From Paenibacillus sp. JDR-2 (lineage in GTDB: Bacteria; Bacillota; Bacilli; Paenibacillales; Paenibacillaceae), in NCBI RefSeq assembly GCF_000023585.1, contig NC_012914.1, forward strand, positions 1,078,001-1,142,000: DNA of 64,000 bases, in the 5' to 3' direction. Numbering within the stretch: the first letter of the stretch is position 1; the number at the start of each line of letters is the position of its first letter. Below the pieces are notes generated by a model. The model searched no databases. It saw only the letters and a program-made list of their open reading frames with translations, and was not told where the DNA came from. Made by a program: the position numbers and the translations under genes. Below are positions 9,182 through 17,729 of the stretch, piece after piece.

Positions 9182-9724
9182 ATGAAACAGGTGTATATCG
9201 TGCGCCATTGCAAAGCTGCCGGACAGGAGCCGGATGCTCCATTAACAGAGATGGGCGTTCGGCAGGCCGAAGAGCTTGCAGACTTTTTCTCCGGCAGGGC
9301 AGTCGATTTCATTCTAACAAGTCCGTATGAAAGAGCTTTTAGAACAATAGCGCCGCTTGCCGGCAGACTTGGCGTGGATATCGCTACGGATGATCGGTTG
9401 ACTGAGAGAGTTTTGTCCGGCGCCAATCATGCGGATTGGCGTGAGATGCTGCGACTGACCTACGAGGATCCGGATTTGCTCTACGAGGGAGGGGAGTCCA
9501 GCAACGAGGCAATGAGCCGCGCTGTTAGCGTCGTTACGGAAGCTCTGATCAGCGGCAAGAACAACATTGTTATCGTCTCGCACGGCAATCTGATTTCTCT
9601 GCTGCTTAGGCACTTTGACAATCGGATCGGCTTTAGAGAGTGGGAAGTTATGTCCAATCCCGATGTGTTTCGGCTTACCTTCACGGAGGATAAACCTAGC
9701 ATTCAGCGTATCTGGGAGGAATAA
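9182..9724 (+). CDS. Histidine phosphatase family protein (phosphoglycerate-mutase-like)
   Basis: Protein of 180 residues in the branch-2-like histidine phosphatase superfamily. The N-terminal VRHCK corresponds to the RHG catalytic motif with Cys in place of Gly, the Arg/Glu core is visible (SPYERAFRT), and the second catalytic His is in IVSHGNLI. The ATG at 9182 is chosen because GAGGAGG is 6-8 nt upstream; the upstream ATG has no ribosome site. Soluble, probably a phosphomonoesterase of unknown substrate. Monocistronic. Confidence 0.88.
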   Translation: MKQVYIVRHCKAAGQEPDAPLTEMGVRQAEELADFFSGRAVDFILTSPYERAFRTIAPLAGRLGVDIATDDRLTERVLSGANHADWREMLRLTYEDPDLLYEGGESSNEAMSRAVSVVTEALISGKNNIVIVSHGNLISLLLRHFDNRIGFREWEVMSNPDVFRLTFTEDKPSIQRIWEE

Positions 9725-9807
9725 TAAATTTTGCATGTTTATTTTCGCCCGTTTTGCGTTAATTCTAGTAATAGGCTAAAAATATCGTTAAAAGGAGTTT
9801 TGTCCTT

Positions 9808-10923
9808 ATGCCGCAAGGCAAGTGGTTTCGCATAGGTTATGGTATTATCGTTGTTCTATTGATCGCCTATCTGGCGTCCAAAGTAGATTTCGTGTTTAAT
9901 CCGATCGGGAAGGTGCTGGCCGCCTTATTCGTGCCGCTCTTGATCTCCGGTATGTTCTATTATTTGTTCCGCCCGTTTGTAAGGCTGCTTTCTATGAAGC
10001 TGCCAAAGGTGGTTGCTATTCTGCTTGTTTACATAGGCGCGATTGGCATCTGTTATTTGTTCTTCTGGATGATCTGGCCTCCAATCCGGGACCAGTCCAT
10101 TAATTTGGTGAACAACTTTCCGCAGATCGTCGCTTCCGTCCAGACATGGCTTGAGTCCATGCAACAGCATGAATGGTTGAAGGAAATCGGGCAGAAGGAT
10201 GCTCTTTCTACGGAAAATCTGACGAACAAGCTGACCGGATCGCTGGATGAATTGCTTAATTCCGTCATCGGCAGCGTTCGCGGCATTTTTAACGTGATTA
10301 TGAACTTCTTCTTCCTGCTTGGTCTCGTTCCGTTTATGATTTATTACTTGCTGAGCGAGGGAGACAAGCTGCCCGGCCATATCCTGCGGATGCTGCCGGA
10401 ACGTTTTCACAAGGAAGCAAGCGGGGCGCTTAAGGAGATCGATGCGTCGATCGGTTCGTTTATCCTGAGTAAAGTGCTCACGTCGCTTCTTATCGGCGTG
10501 CTGACCTTTGTCGGATACCTCCTGATCGATATGCCTTATCCGTTGCTGCTTGGCTTGATTGCCGCCATCACGAATTTTATCCCTTACATCGGACCGTTAA
10601 TCGCCTTTATTCCGACGGCTGTCGTTGCGCTTACCGTTTCACCGATGACGGTACTTCTGGTTGGCGTTGTGCTTATCGTCTCGAACCAAATCGAAGCCAA
10701 TCTGATCGGGCCGCGCATTATCGGCAAGCAAATGAACGTTCATCCGTTCACCGTCATGCTGCTTGTAATTGGCGCAAGCTCCATTATCGGCGCTTTTGGC
10801 ATGATCATCGTAGTTCCCGTCTACGCGATAATCAAGATTATCGCAACCCGGGTTTACGCTTTCCGCAAGCATAACCGCATTCCGCCAAAGGATCCGCTAG
10901 CGGAGGTTATCGAAAGAAAATAG
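9808..10923 (+). CDS. AI-2E family transporter (PerM/YdbI-like membrane protein)
   Basis: Integral membrane protein of 371 residues with about eight hydrophobic segments in the usual pattern: a TM cluster at 9-85, a long extracytoplasmic loop at about 95-150, then TM segments to about 345. Family signatures include the LLIGVLTFVGYLLID stretch and FIPYIGPLIAFIP. ATG start with AAAGGAG upstream. Family members include AI-2 exporters and Na+/H+ antiporters, so the substrate is open. Confidence 0.88.
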   Translation: MPQGKWFRIGYGIIVVLLIAYLASKVDFVFNPIGKVLAALFVPLLISGMFYYLFRPFVRLLSMKLPKVVAILLVYIGAIGICYLFFWMIWPPIRDQSINLVNNFPQIVASVQTWLESMQQHEWLKEIGQKDALSTENLTNKLTGSLDELLNSVIGSVRGIFNVIMNFFFLLGLVPFMIYYLLSEGDKLPGHILRMLPERFHKEASGALKEIDASIGSFILSKVLTSLLIGVLTFVGYLLIDMPYPLLLGLIAAITNFIPYIGPLIAFIPTAVVALTVSPMTVLLVGVVLIVSNQIEANLIGPRIIGKQMNVHPFTVMLLVIGASSIIGAFGMIIVVPVYAIIKIIATRVYAFRKHNRIPPKDPLAEVIERK

Positions 10924-10929
10924 TTAAAG

Positions 10930-10957
10930 AGCTGTCCGCCCGGACAGCTTTTTTTAT
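10930..10957 (+). terminator. Rho-independent terminator
   Basis: AGCTGTCCG and CGGACAGCT with a 2-nt gap, then a run of T. Ends the transporter gene. Confidence 0.9.
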
Positions 10958-10987
10958 TTCCCCCTCCGGTCCCCGCTTCCTGATTCT

Positions 10988-11017
10988 GAATTATTTTCCA
11001 TTCCGCCGGGCATGATA
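10988..11017 (+). promoter_or_regulatory. Sigma-G-like (forespore) promoter of the germination operon
   Basis: GAATT at 10988-10992, an 18-nt spacer, and CATGATA at 11011-11017. The -10 fits the sigma-G consensus CATNHTA fully and the -35 fits GHATR in 4 of 5 positions with the right spacer. It lies 44 bp before the first germination gene, as expected for genes expressed in the forespore. Confidence 0.6.
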
Positions 11018-11061
11018 AGAAATGCAAATTTGGGCACTTCGCTGACGGGAGGGGATTAGTC

Positions 11062-12195
11062 ATGGTGACGCTCAGACAGATGGCTACGATGGTCATTCTG
11101 TTTTTAATCGGCAGCTCCTCTTTATTTCTGCTTGGCGGCACGGCGGAGCGGGATGCGTGGTTATCGGTGGCCGTTGGGGTGCTGGCCGGCTTTGCGGTTA
11201 TCAGCCTTGTGACGCTGCAGATCCAAAGGCTTGAGCCTGACCGGAACTTGATTGAAATTTTCAAGCTTTATTTCGGCAAAGTGATTGGCTTTATTTTTGG
11301 ACTCGTCTATGTCGTTTATTTCTGTTACAAATGCACCCGTAATGTCCGTGAGTTCGCAGACCTGTCCATTATGTTTCTGCTGTCGGATACGCCGCTGTCC
11401 GTCATCATGCTCATCATTTGCATTATTGGCGGTTATGCCGTTATGGGCGGTCCCGGAGTGTTCTTCCGAATGGCGGAGGTGCTGCTGCCGATCCTGATTC
11501 TGATCTATGCCTTAATCTATCTCTTGCTAATTATTACAGGGACCATTGATCTTGCCAGACTGCTGCCGATGCTGGAAAAAGGCTTCAAGCCCGTCTGGGA
11601 TGCCGCTATTCCGGAGCTTATCTCATTTCCCTTTGGCGAAATGGTTTTGTTCCTCATGTTCTATCGCTATATCGACAACAAGAGCTTCGGCCAAGTAATC
11701 CGGGTCACGCTGAAGAGCTACTTGTTCGCCGGAGCATTCATCACCGTCATGAATGTGGTTATTACGGCAAGCCTGGGCTCATTAGCCGCATGGAGCACGG
11801 TACCGCTTCTTCAAGCAACTACCTTTGTTGCAATCGGAGATGTATTCGAGCGTTTTGATCCGTTTGTCGCACTCTTGTTCTTCACGGCGGTATACGTGAA
11901 GCTGACGGCTTATTACCTTGGCGCATCGCTCGCTTTAGCCTATTTGCTTCGTATTTCGCTTCGGATTGCCGCCATTCCGGTTGGGATCGGCATTTTTTTC
12001 GGCTCGTTCTGGTTTAAAAGCTACATGCATCAGGTCAACGTCGGCTTCGAGTTGAATGTGAAGTATCATTTCCCGATTTTCCAAATGTACATTCCGGCCC
12101 TGCTGCTAATCGTCATGCTTCTCCGGTCCGGAGTTCGATCGCGCGGCAAGCTACAAAAACAGCCATCTAGCGAGGACAGTAACCATGCTAATTGA
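11062..12195 (+). CDS. Spore germination permease subunit (GerAB-type), first copy
   Basis: Inner-membrane B subunit of a GerA-type nutrient germinant receptor, 377 residues with about ten hydrophobic segments, of the GerB family related to amino-acid/polyamine permeases. GGGAGGGG lies before the ATG. Its last 11 bp overlap the A-subunit gene. A second, diverged B-type gene lies downstream at 13779, so the operon has order B-A-B-C. Germinant specificity is usually attributed to this subunit; the ligand is unknown. Confidence 0.88.
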   Translation: MVTLRQMATMVILFLIGSSSLFLLGGTAERDAWLSVAVGVLAGFAVISLVTLQIQRLEPDRNLIEIFKLYFGKVIGFIFGLVYVVYFCYKCTRNVREFADLSIMFLLSDTPLSVIMLIICIIGGYAVMGGPGVFFRMAEVLLPILILIYALIYLLLIITGTIDLARLLPMLEKGFKPVWDAAIPELISFPFGEMVLFLMFYRYIDNKSFGQVIRVTLKSYLFAGAFITVMNVVITASLGSLAAWSTVPLLQATTFVAIGDVFERFDPFVALLFFTAVYVKLTAYYLGASLALAYLLRISLRIAAIPVGIGIFFGSFWFKSYMHQVNVGFELNVKYHFPIFQMYIPALLLIVMLLRSGVRSRGKLQKQPSSEDSNHAN

Positions 12196-13774
12196 TAAGA
12201 CTTCATCTAAGTCAGGCAAGCAGACCTCTTCGACCGGGCAAGCCAGACAGCCTGAGCAAGTGCTGCTTCCGGATATGGATATTAATATTGAGCGTATGCA
12301 CCGTTTCCTGGGCGGAGGCGAGGATATCGTATGCCGTACGTTTCAGCATCGTTCCTTTGACAATACGCGGTATGCGATTCTCTATATTGACGGCATTGTG
12401 GAAGGGACGACCATTAATACGCTGCTGCTGAGTCTTCTGGACGATGCCAATAATCCGTACACGGATGAGGAGGACGGCAAGCAGTCCAGCCTCTATCATC
12501 ATTTGACCGAGCGGTCCATCGCAATTGGCAAGCTTAGCGAAGTCAGCACGATTGAACAAGCAGGCTACAGCATTCTTGAGGGAAGCACAGTCCTTGTGGT
12601 GGACGGCAGCTTGCGGGCGATTGTGATGGATACAACCGGAGGCAAAACCCGCGCGGTAGAGGAGCCAAGCAGCCAGACGGTTATTCGGGGGCCGAAGGAA
12701 GGCTTTACCGAAAACCTGAGGACCAACACCTCGCTTATCCGAAGAATAATTAAGTCGCCTGATATCCGGTTTGACTATAAAATGATCGGGCGTCAGACGA
12801 GAACCAATGTAGCGGTTGTCTATATGGAGGGAATCGCGGAGGAGGAAATCGTCAAGGAGGTTCACCGCCGCTTAGACAAGATCGATATCGACGGCGTGCT
12901 GGAAAGCGGCTATGTCGAGGAGTTTATTCAGGACCGGGCGTTTACGCCTTTCCCGCTGCTGCAGAATACCGAACGTCCGGATGCCGCAAGCGCTGCCCTG
13001 CTGGAAGGCCAGGTTTTGATTATGGTTTCCGGAACGCCGTTTGTCCTGATTGCGCCGGTAACTTTTGTTAAGTTTTTCCAGTCGAGCGAAGACTACTACC
13101 AGCGGTATGATATTGCGACCTTTCTGCGGATCATCCGGATGGCCTCCTTCTTCATATCCATGCTGCTTCCGTCGCTCTATATTGCGATCACCACCTTTCA
13201 CCAGGAAATGCTGCCGACCTCGCTTCTAATCAGCTTGGCAGCCCAGCGGGAAGGGATTCCGTTCCCGGCCTTGCTCGAGGCATTCCTGATGGAGATAACC
13301 TTCGAGATCTTGCGCGAAGCGGGTGTCCGGATGCCGCGGATTATCGGACCCGCGATTTCGATTGTTGGAGCGCTCGTGCTTGGACAGGCGGCCGTTCAGG
13401 CGGGGATTATATCGGCAGCCATGGTTATTGTCGTATCCTTTACCGCAATTGCCAGCTTCGTTATTCCGGCGGTAAATATGGGAATCGCTGCCCGGCTTAT
13501 TCGTTTTATATTAATGATTTTGGCAGGTACGTTCGGGCTGTTTGGCATCATGTCCGGGCTGATGGTTCTACTTGCCCATTTATGCGGTTTACGGTCCTTT
13601 GGCAAGCCGTATATGATGCCGTTCTCGCCTTTTGTACCGTCCAATTTAAAGGATGTTCTGATTCGAGTGCCTTGGTGGGCGATGCGAAAACGCCCGATTA
13701 ATATCGGAAGTGACAGCAATGCAATAAGGGAAGGCGCCGGGCAGAAGCCCGACCCAGATCAGGAAGGAGCCTAG
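12185..13774 (+). CDS. Spore germination receptor A subunit (GerAA family)
   Basis: A subunit of 529 residues. A large hydrophilic N-terminal domain (about 30-300) begins with the family-typical ERMHRFLGGGEDIVCRTF, and a membrane part at about 310-485 has five or so TM helices (FLRIIRMASFFISMLLPSLYIA; GLMVLLAHLCGLRSFGKPYM). The tail is short and hydrophilic. It begins inside the upstream B gene (11-bp overlap) and is 4 bp from the next B gene, so it is in the operon. It acts in the spore inner membrane. Confidence 0.94.
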   Translation: MLIDKTSSKSGKQTSSTGQARQPEQVLLPDMDINIERMHRFLGGGEDIVCRTFQHRSFDNTRYAILYIDGIVEGTTINTLLLSLLDDANNPYTDEEDGKQSSLYHHLTERSIAIGKLSEVSTIEQAGYSILEGSTVLVVDGSLRAIVMDTTGGKTRAVEEPSSQTVIRGPKEGFTENLRTNTSLIRRIIKSPDIRFDYKMIGRQTRTNVAVVYMEGIAEEEIVKEVHRRLDKIDIDGVLESGYVEEFIQDRAFTPFPLLQNTERPDAASAALLEGQVLIMVSGTPFVLIAPVTFVKFFQSSEDYYQRYDIATFLRIIRMASFFISMLLPSLYIAITTFHQEMLPTSLLISLAAQREGIPFPALLEAFLMEITFEILREAGVRMPRIIGPAISIVGALVLGQAAVQAGIISAAMVIVVSFTAIASFVIPAVNMGIAARLIRFILMILAGTFGLFGIMSGLMVLLAHLCGLRSFGKPYMMPFSPFVPSNLKDVLIRVPWWAMRKRPINIGSDSNAIREGAGQKPDPDQEGA

Positions 13775-13778
13775 AGTC

Positions 13779-14888
13779 ATGAAGCCGGCTATATCGACCT
13801 TGCAGACCGTTGCCTTAATTCAAAGCGCGATTACGCCTACGCTGGTATTGGCGATACCAAGCGTAATGGTCACGATTGCTCATCATGATGCCTGGATTTC
13901 AGGCATAATAGCAATCGCAGCCGGTATGATTATGGCTCTGGGCATAGGGCTGTTATGCAAGGCGAATAAAGGGCAGCTTTTTGTGGAATGGATGGAGAGC
14001 AGCTTCGGAAGACCGATTGGCATGGTGATCGGATTATTTATAGGGATTTATTATTTCAATTCCTTTTGCGTAATAGTCCGGTCGTTTGCCGATTTCATAG
14101 CCGATATCGTCCTTGATTCGACTCCGCTGTTTATGCTGACGGCCATTATGGTAGTCGTAGCGGCTTTTACCGTCATGCAGGGAATTGAAGCCATTGCGCG
14201 TTCGGCTTTTTTGGTGCTTATCCTGATCCTGCTTATTGTTCCGGTATCCGTCTTTGTCCTTTATACAGACATTGATTTCAAGAGGCTCATTCCGCTGTTT
14301 GATACAAGCACGGCAAGACTGGCGATCGCGTCTTTTCCTCCTATCGGTCTTTTGTCGGAGGTAGCCGTTCTGCTTCTTATTAATCCCTACATGAAAAAAC
14401 CGGCATCCGCCGTGAAAGCAGGCCTTTTGGGCACCTTCCTTGGCTCCTCGCAGCTTGTGCTGATTATTTTGCTGAGCCTTACGATTTTTGGGCAGCAGCT
14501 TGTTCCGTTTATGTCCTACGCCTTTGTTAATGTTATGGCGATCGTCGAGGTTGGCGAATTTCTGGAGCGGATCGAAATATTTACCGTTTCGGTCTGGGTC
14601 CTGACGATGTATGTCAAATTAGCCGTGTTCCTGTTTGCGGCCGTTCATTGTCTCTTTCACTCTCTTCGTCTGCGCAGCGAGCGCCATACGGTTATGGGAT
14701 TAAGCATTCTCGCTATCGTAACGGCAGCGGGCGAGTGGCCGCAAGATATGGAGAGCACCTTCATGACAACCTTGGTCAATATGCCGGTGCTGCTGATTAC
14801 GAATATTTTACTGCCTATTCTTATTGCTTTGGGACTTCTCGTGACGCGGGGGAAACGCAAGCAGCAAAGAGGGGGGCAGAAGCCATGA
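13779..14888 (+). CDS. Spore germination permease subunit (GerAB-type), second copy
   Basis: Endospore-germination permease of 369 residues with about ten TM segments, clearly in the same family as 11062-12195 but strongly diverged from it. It sits between the A and C genes and overlaps the C start by 4 bp (ATGA). This is the canonical position for a B subunit; the copy at the front of the operon is the extra one. Confidence 0.92.
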   Translation: MKPAISTLQTVALIQSAITPTLVLAIPSVMVTIAHHDAWISGIIAIAAGMIMALGIGLLCKANKGQLFVEWMESSFGRPIGMVIGLFIGIYYFNSFCVIVRSFADFIADIVLDSTPLFMLTAIMVVVAAFTVMQGIEAIARSAFLVLILILLIVPVSVFVLYTDIDFKRLIPLFDTSTARLAIASFPPIGLLSEVAVLLLINPYMKKPASAVKAGLLGTFLGSSQLVLIILLSLTIFGQQLVPFMSYAFVNVMAIVEVGEFLERIEIFTVSVWVLTMYVKLAVFLFAAVHCLFHSLRLRSERHTVMGLSILAIVTAAGEWPQDMESTFMTTLVNMPVLLITNILLPILIALGLLVTRGKRKQQRGGQKP

Positions 14889-16117
14889 GATTACGATTTA
14901 AGTCTGTTTGTGGTGCTTTGTTACTTCTTCTTTTCGCTTTACTGACAACCGGATGCTGGAACCGGATCGAGCTGAACGAAGTGGCCATTACGTCGGCAAC
15001 GGGCATTGATTGGGACGGAGACAGCTGGATAGTATCCTACCAGGTTGTTATCCCTGCTGCAATCTCCTCGGTTATGGGGGGATCGGGAGGCAGCGGTCCG
15101 AAATCGCCTATCATTGTATACTCAACGAAAGGCAAGACCATCCGGGATGCGATTATGCACAGCTATTCGGAAAGCCCGCGCAAGCTGTTTTTCGCGCATA
15201 ACCGTGTCGTTGTTATAGGGGAAAAAGCGCTGCAGCACGGACTCAACGAGCTAATCGACGTTTACTTCCGCAATTCGAGCACGAGGGAGACCGTAAGCGT
15301 GCTTGCGACGCCGGGCACGGCGCGCCGGATACTGGAGCAGTTCATGCAGCTGCAGGCGATTTCGGGGGCGGGAATGAAGGAGATTATTTTGTCCGAGATG
15401 AAAAACACCTCCATTCTGCCGAATATTCCAGTCTACCAGCTTGCGATGGAAGTGACCGGGGACGCGAAGAGCGCTGTTGTTCCCGAGATTTTTGTATCCG
15501 GAACGGAGGATACGTCCTCCCTCAGATCGTTCGGCAGTACCTCCATTCCTTCCAAGCTGAAGCTGGGACGTCTCGCCGTCCTGAAGGACGATAAAATGAT
15601 CGGCTGGATGAGCCGGAAGGAATCGCTAGGCGCGTCCTATTTGCGGGATAGCGTGAAACAGTCCTATGTGGTTGTTCCATGCGAAGACGATAAAGGAAAG
15701 AAAGGCTATGACACCATCCATATATTCAAGTCGGCAACCAAGGTTATTCCGAAGTTGAAAAACAATCAGCTTACGTTTACGGCGGAAGTCGACGTTACCG
15801 GAACGTTAATGGAATCCACTTGCGCGCAGGACTTATATAAACCCGGCATCATCCAGTCGCTTGAACAAGGCGGACAACTGCAGGTTAGTGCCCTGCTGCA
15901 AGAGGCTTGGAAGAAGGGACAGCAGTTGAATGCGGATATATTCGGTGCTGCTGAGAAGACACACCGTAAATATCCGAAGCAATGGAAGGCGTGGAGCAAG
16001 AACTGGGATGAGGTGTTTAAGCAGGCACCGCTTGAGACGAAGGTCAAATTCCGGATGGCGCGTATGGGATTAAGCAACAAATCTTTTGATTATTTGATGG
16101 ATAAGAAGGAGAAGTAA
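14885..16117 (+). CDS. Ger(x)C family germination lipoprotein
   Basis: C subunit of 410 residues. The signal peptide ends in the lipobox TTGC (Cys near 23) followed by WNRIELNE, the hallmark start of mature GerC proteins. The C-terminal half is the three-domain GerAC fold (ATKVIPKLKNNQLTFTAEVDVTGTL region). The start is the ATG at 14885, coupled to the upstream stop; a longer in-frame opening upstream lies within the B gene and lacks a signal peptide. The lipoprotein should anchor on the outer face of the spore inner membrane. Confidence 0.94.
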   Translation: MRLRFKSVCGALLLLLFALLTTGCWNRIELNEVAITSATGIDWDGDSWIVSYQVVIPAAISSVMGGSGGSGPKSPIIVYSTKGKTIRDAIMHSYSESPRKLFFAHNRVVVIGEKALQHGLNELIDVYFRNSSTRETVSVLATPGTARRILEQFMQLQAISGAGMKEIILSEMKNTSILPNIPVYQLAMEVTGDAKSAVVPEIFVSGTEDTSSLRSFGSTSIPSKLKLGRLAVLKDDKMIGWMSRKESLGASYLRDSVKQSYVVVPCEDDKGKKGYDTIHIFKSATKVIPKLKNNQLTFTAEVDVTGTLMESTCAQDLYKPGIIQSLEQGGQLQVSALLQEAWKKGQQLNADIFGAAEKTHRKYPKQWKAWSKNWDEVFKQAPLETKVKFRMARMGLSNKSFDYLMDKKEK

Positions 16118-16120
16118 GTC

Positions 16121-16378
16121 ATGTTTTATTTCGCTATCGTTATCGCGTTGGTGTACATCGTGTTGTTGATTGTAGGTGGAAAGCCGCTCATCCGCAAGAA
16201 ATGGTACAAAGATTTTATCGTCTATCTGGTACTGTTGACCTGGAGTGCCATTATCGCGGTAGGCTTTGTTCTCAATTGGTCCGGTGCAGCATCAGGGACA
16301 ACGGTAGTGTTCATCAACATGTTAATGGAGCCGCTCAGAAAAATTATGGTAGGCGTAATTGGCTGGGGGATGAATTAA
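16121..16378 (+). CDS. Small two-TM protein, putative germination receptor D subunit
   Basis: 85 residues with TM helices at about 3-19 and 31-52 and an amphipathic end (MEPLRKIMVGVIGW). It begins 3 bp after the C gene, so it belongs to the germination operon. Small two-TM proteins of this size are encoded in many ger operons as a D subunit that modulates receptor function. Assignment rests on size, topology and position, not on a sequence motif. Confidence 0.7.
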   Translation: MFYFAIVIALVYIVLLIVGGKPLIRKKWYKDFIVYLVLLTWSAIIAVGFVLNWSGAASGTTVVFINMLMEPLRKIMVGVIGWGMN

Positions 16379-16434
16379 AGACTAGTTCTTGAATCCTTGC
16401 GAGGATTAGGTATATTGGGAAATGGTAGTTCTGG

Positions 16435-16470
16435 AAGAACCCGCTCACGCGGATTCTTCTTGCGTTTAAT
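16435..16470 (+). terminator. Probable terminator of the germination operon
   Basis: GAAGAACCCGC and GCGGATTCTTC form an 11-bp stem with one mismatch and a TCAC loop, followed by only a modest T-rich tail. A smaller hairpin (AATCC/GGATT) precedes it at 16393-16409. Confidence 0.55.
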
Positions 16471-16580
16471 TCCTACGTACGCACCATTTGTAGCCGAAGG
16501 CTGCCGAATAAGAAGGAATCCTGCGGAATGACAGCGAATTTGATGAGCCGCAATTATTCCTTCAGAAGGTGTGATCATCG

Positions 16581-17606
16581 TTGAGCAGGCAGTCGAAGTG
16601 GGTCCTTTGTATGATTATGGTTATGATGGCATTGGTGATTTATCCAGGTAATCTGAGGGCAGAGGCGGAAAAGGCTACCGGCATTACCGTTCCGTACACC
16701 GTTAAGCCGGGAGATACGTTGTTTGGGATCTCGAAGAAATATTATCTGACAGGCGATTACGAGCAGGTAGCGAAAGTAAACGGATTGAATCCAACAGGAT
16801 CATTAAAAGCCGGATCAGTGATCAAGCTGAAAAGCCCTCTTGTTCTGGACTATTACGAGGTGCTGCCGGGAGATACTTTATTTTCGATTACCAAAAGTTA
16901 TTTTAACCGCAGCAACTATATGGATACGTTAATGACCTACAACGGGATAACCGATCCCAATACCGAGCTGCATATCGGAATGACGCTTCGAATTCCGCTC
17001 CCGTCGGGAGAAGGCAGACATCATGTCGTAAAAGGCGATACCCTGTACAGCCTATCAGTCAAATATTTCAAATCGCTGGATTATCAGAAAGCGGTAGCCC
17101 AGACGAACGGGGTAGGCACGGCCGCAAGCATGATTCAAGCGGGGCAAGAGCTGCAAATTCCAAATCCGTATTATATGGCGGCGGCGAAGTCCGGCAATAC
17201 GGTTGCTGCGACGACCTCGACCAAGCTTTCTATAGATATCGATATTACCAAGAATAAGCTGTACGTAAAATCCGGAGGAACAGTTAAGAAGACATTTGAT
17301 ATTGCCAGCGGGAAAAAGGCGGGTTTAACGCCGACCGGAACCTTCGAGATATTAACAAAAATCGAGAACCCCTGGTACTCTGCCAAAGGAATTCCCGGCG
17401 GTGATCCGAAGAACCCGCTTGGCAGCCGCTGGCTGGGGATAAGCGTCCCGAATACCCAGGGAACGAAGTACGGCATTCACGGGACGAATGCCCCTTCATC
17501 CATTGGCACGAACGCAAGCGCAGGCTGCATCCGCATGCTGAATGAGGATGTAGAGTGGTTATACAATGCGGTACCTACGGGTACAAAGGTTACGATACAT
17601 AAATAA
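16581..17606 (+). CDS. Secreted L,D-transpeptidase with three LysM domains
   Basis: Secreted wall enzyme of 341 residues. Signal peptide about 1-28 (ending LRAEA), LysM domains at about 37-82, 88-133 and 138-184 (each with the GDTL motif), a Thr/Ser linker, then a YkuD-type L,D-transpeptidase domain at about 212-341. The catalytic motif is present: HGT, then GTNASAGCIRM, with the nucleophile Cys in SAGC. TTG start with AGAAGGTG upstream. The LysM domains bind peptidoglycan and the enzyme makes or attaches 3-3 peptide bonds. It follows the ger operon, which hints at a spore or sporulation role, but it has its own intergenic region and this is only suggestive. Confidence 0.93.
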   Translation: MSRQSKWVLCMIMVMMALVIYPGNLRAEAEKATGITVPYTVKPGDTLFGISKKYYLTGDYEQVAKVNGLNPTGSLKAGSVIKLKSPLVLDYYEVLPGDTLFSITKSYFNRSNYMDTLMTYNGITDPNTELHIGMTLRIPLPSGEGRHHVVKGDTLYSLSVKYFKSLDYQKAVAQTNGVGTAASMIQAGQELQIPNPYYMAAAKSGNTVAATTSTKLSIDIDITKNKLYVKSGGTVKKTFDIASGKKAGLTPTGTFEILTKIENPWYSAKGIPGGDPKNPLGSRWLGISVPNTQGTKYGIHGTNAPSSIGTNASAGCIRMLNEDVEWLYNAVPTGTKVTIHK

Positions 17607-17670
17607 ATGATTTTTAGGGTTACCCGGTGAGATTTGAACGATAGAGTAGTGTAAGGGTAGCACTGAACAA

Positions 17671-17700
17671 AATAAGACCCTCGCAGGGTCTTATTCGTCA
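17671..17700. terminator. Bidirectional terminator between convergent genes
   Basis: AATAAGACCC, loop TCGCA, GGGTCTTATT: a perfect 10-bp stem with A/T-rich tails on both sides. It lies between the convergent transpeptidase and MFS genes. Confidence 0.8.
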
Positions 17701-17729
17701 AGAAGCTATAAATTTGAGAAAATCCCCGC

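Noticed and set aside
14648-14884. N-terminal extension of the GerC lipoprotein by 79 codons
   Set aside because: It lies within the upstream permease gene and would bury the signal peptide; the coupled ATG at 14885 starts at it.
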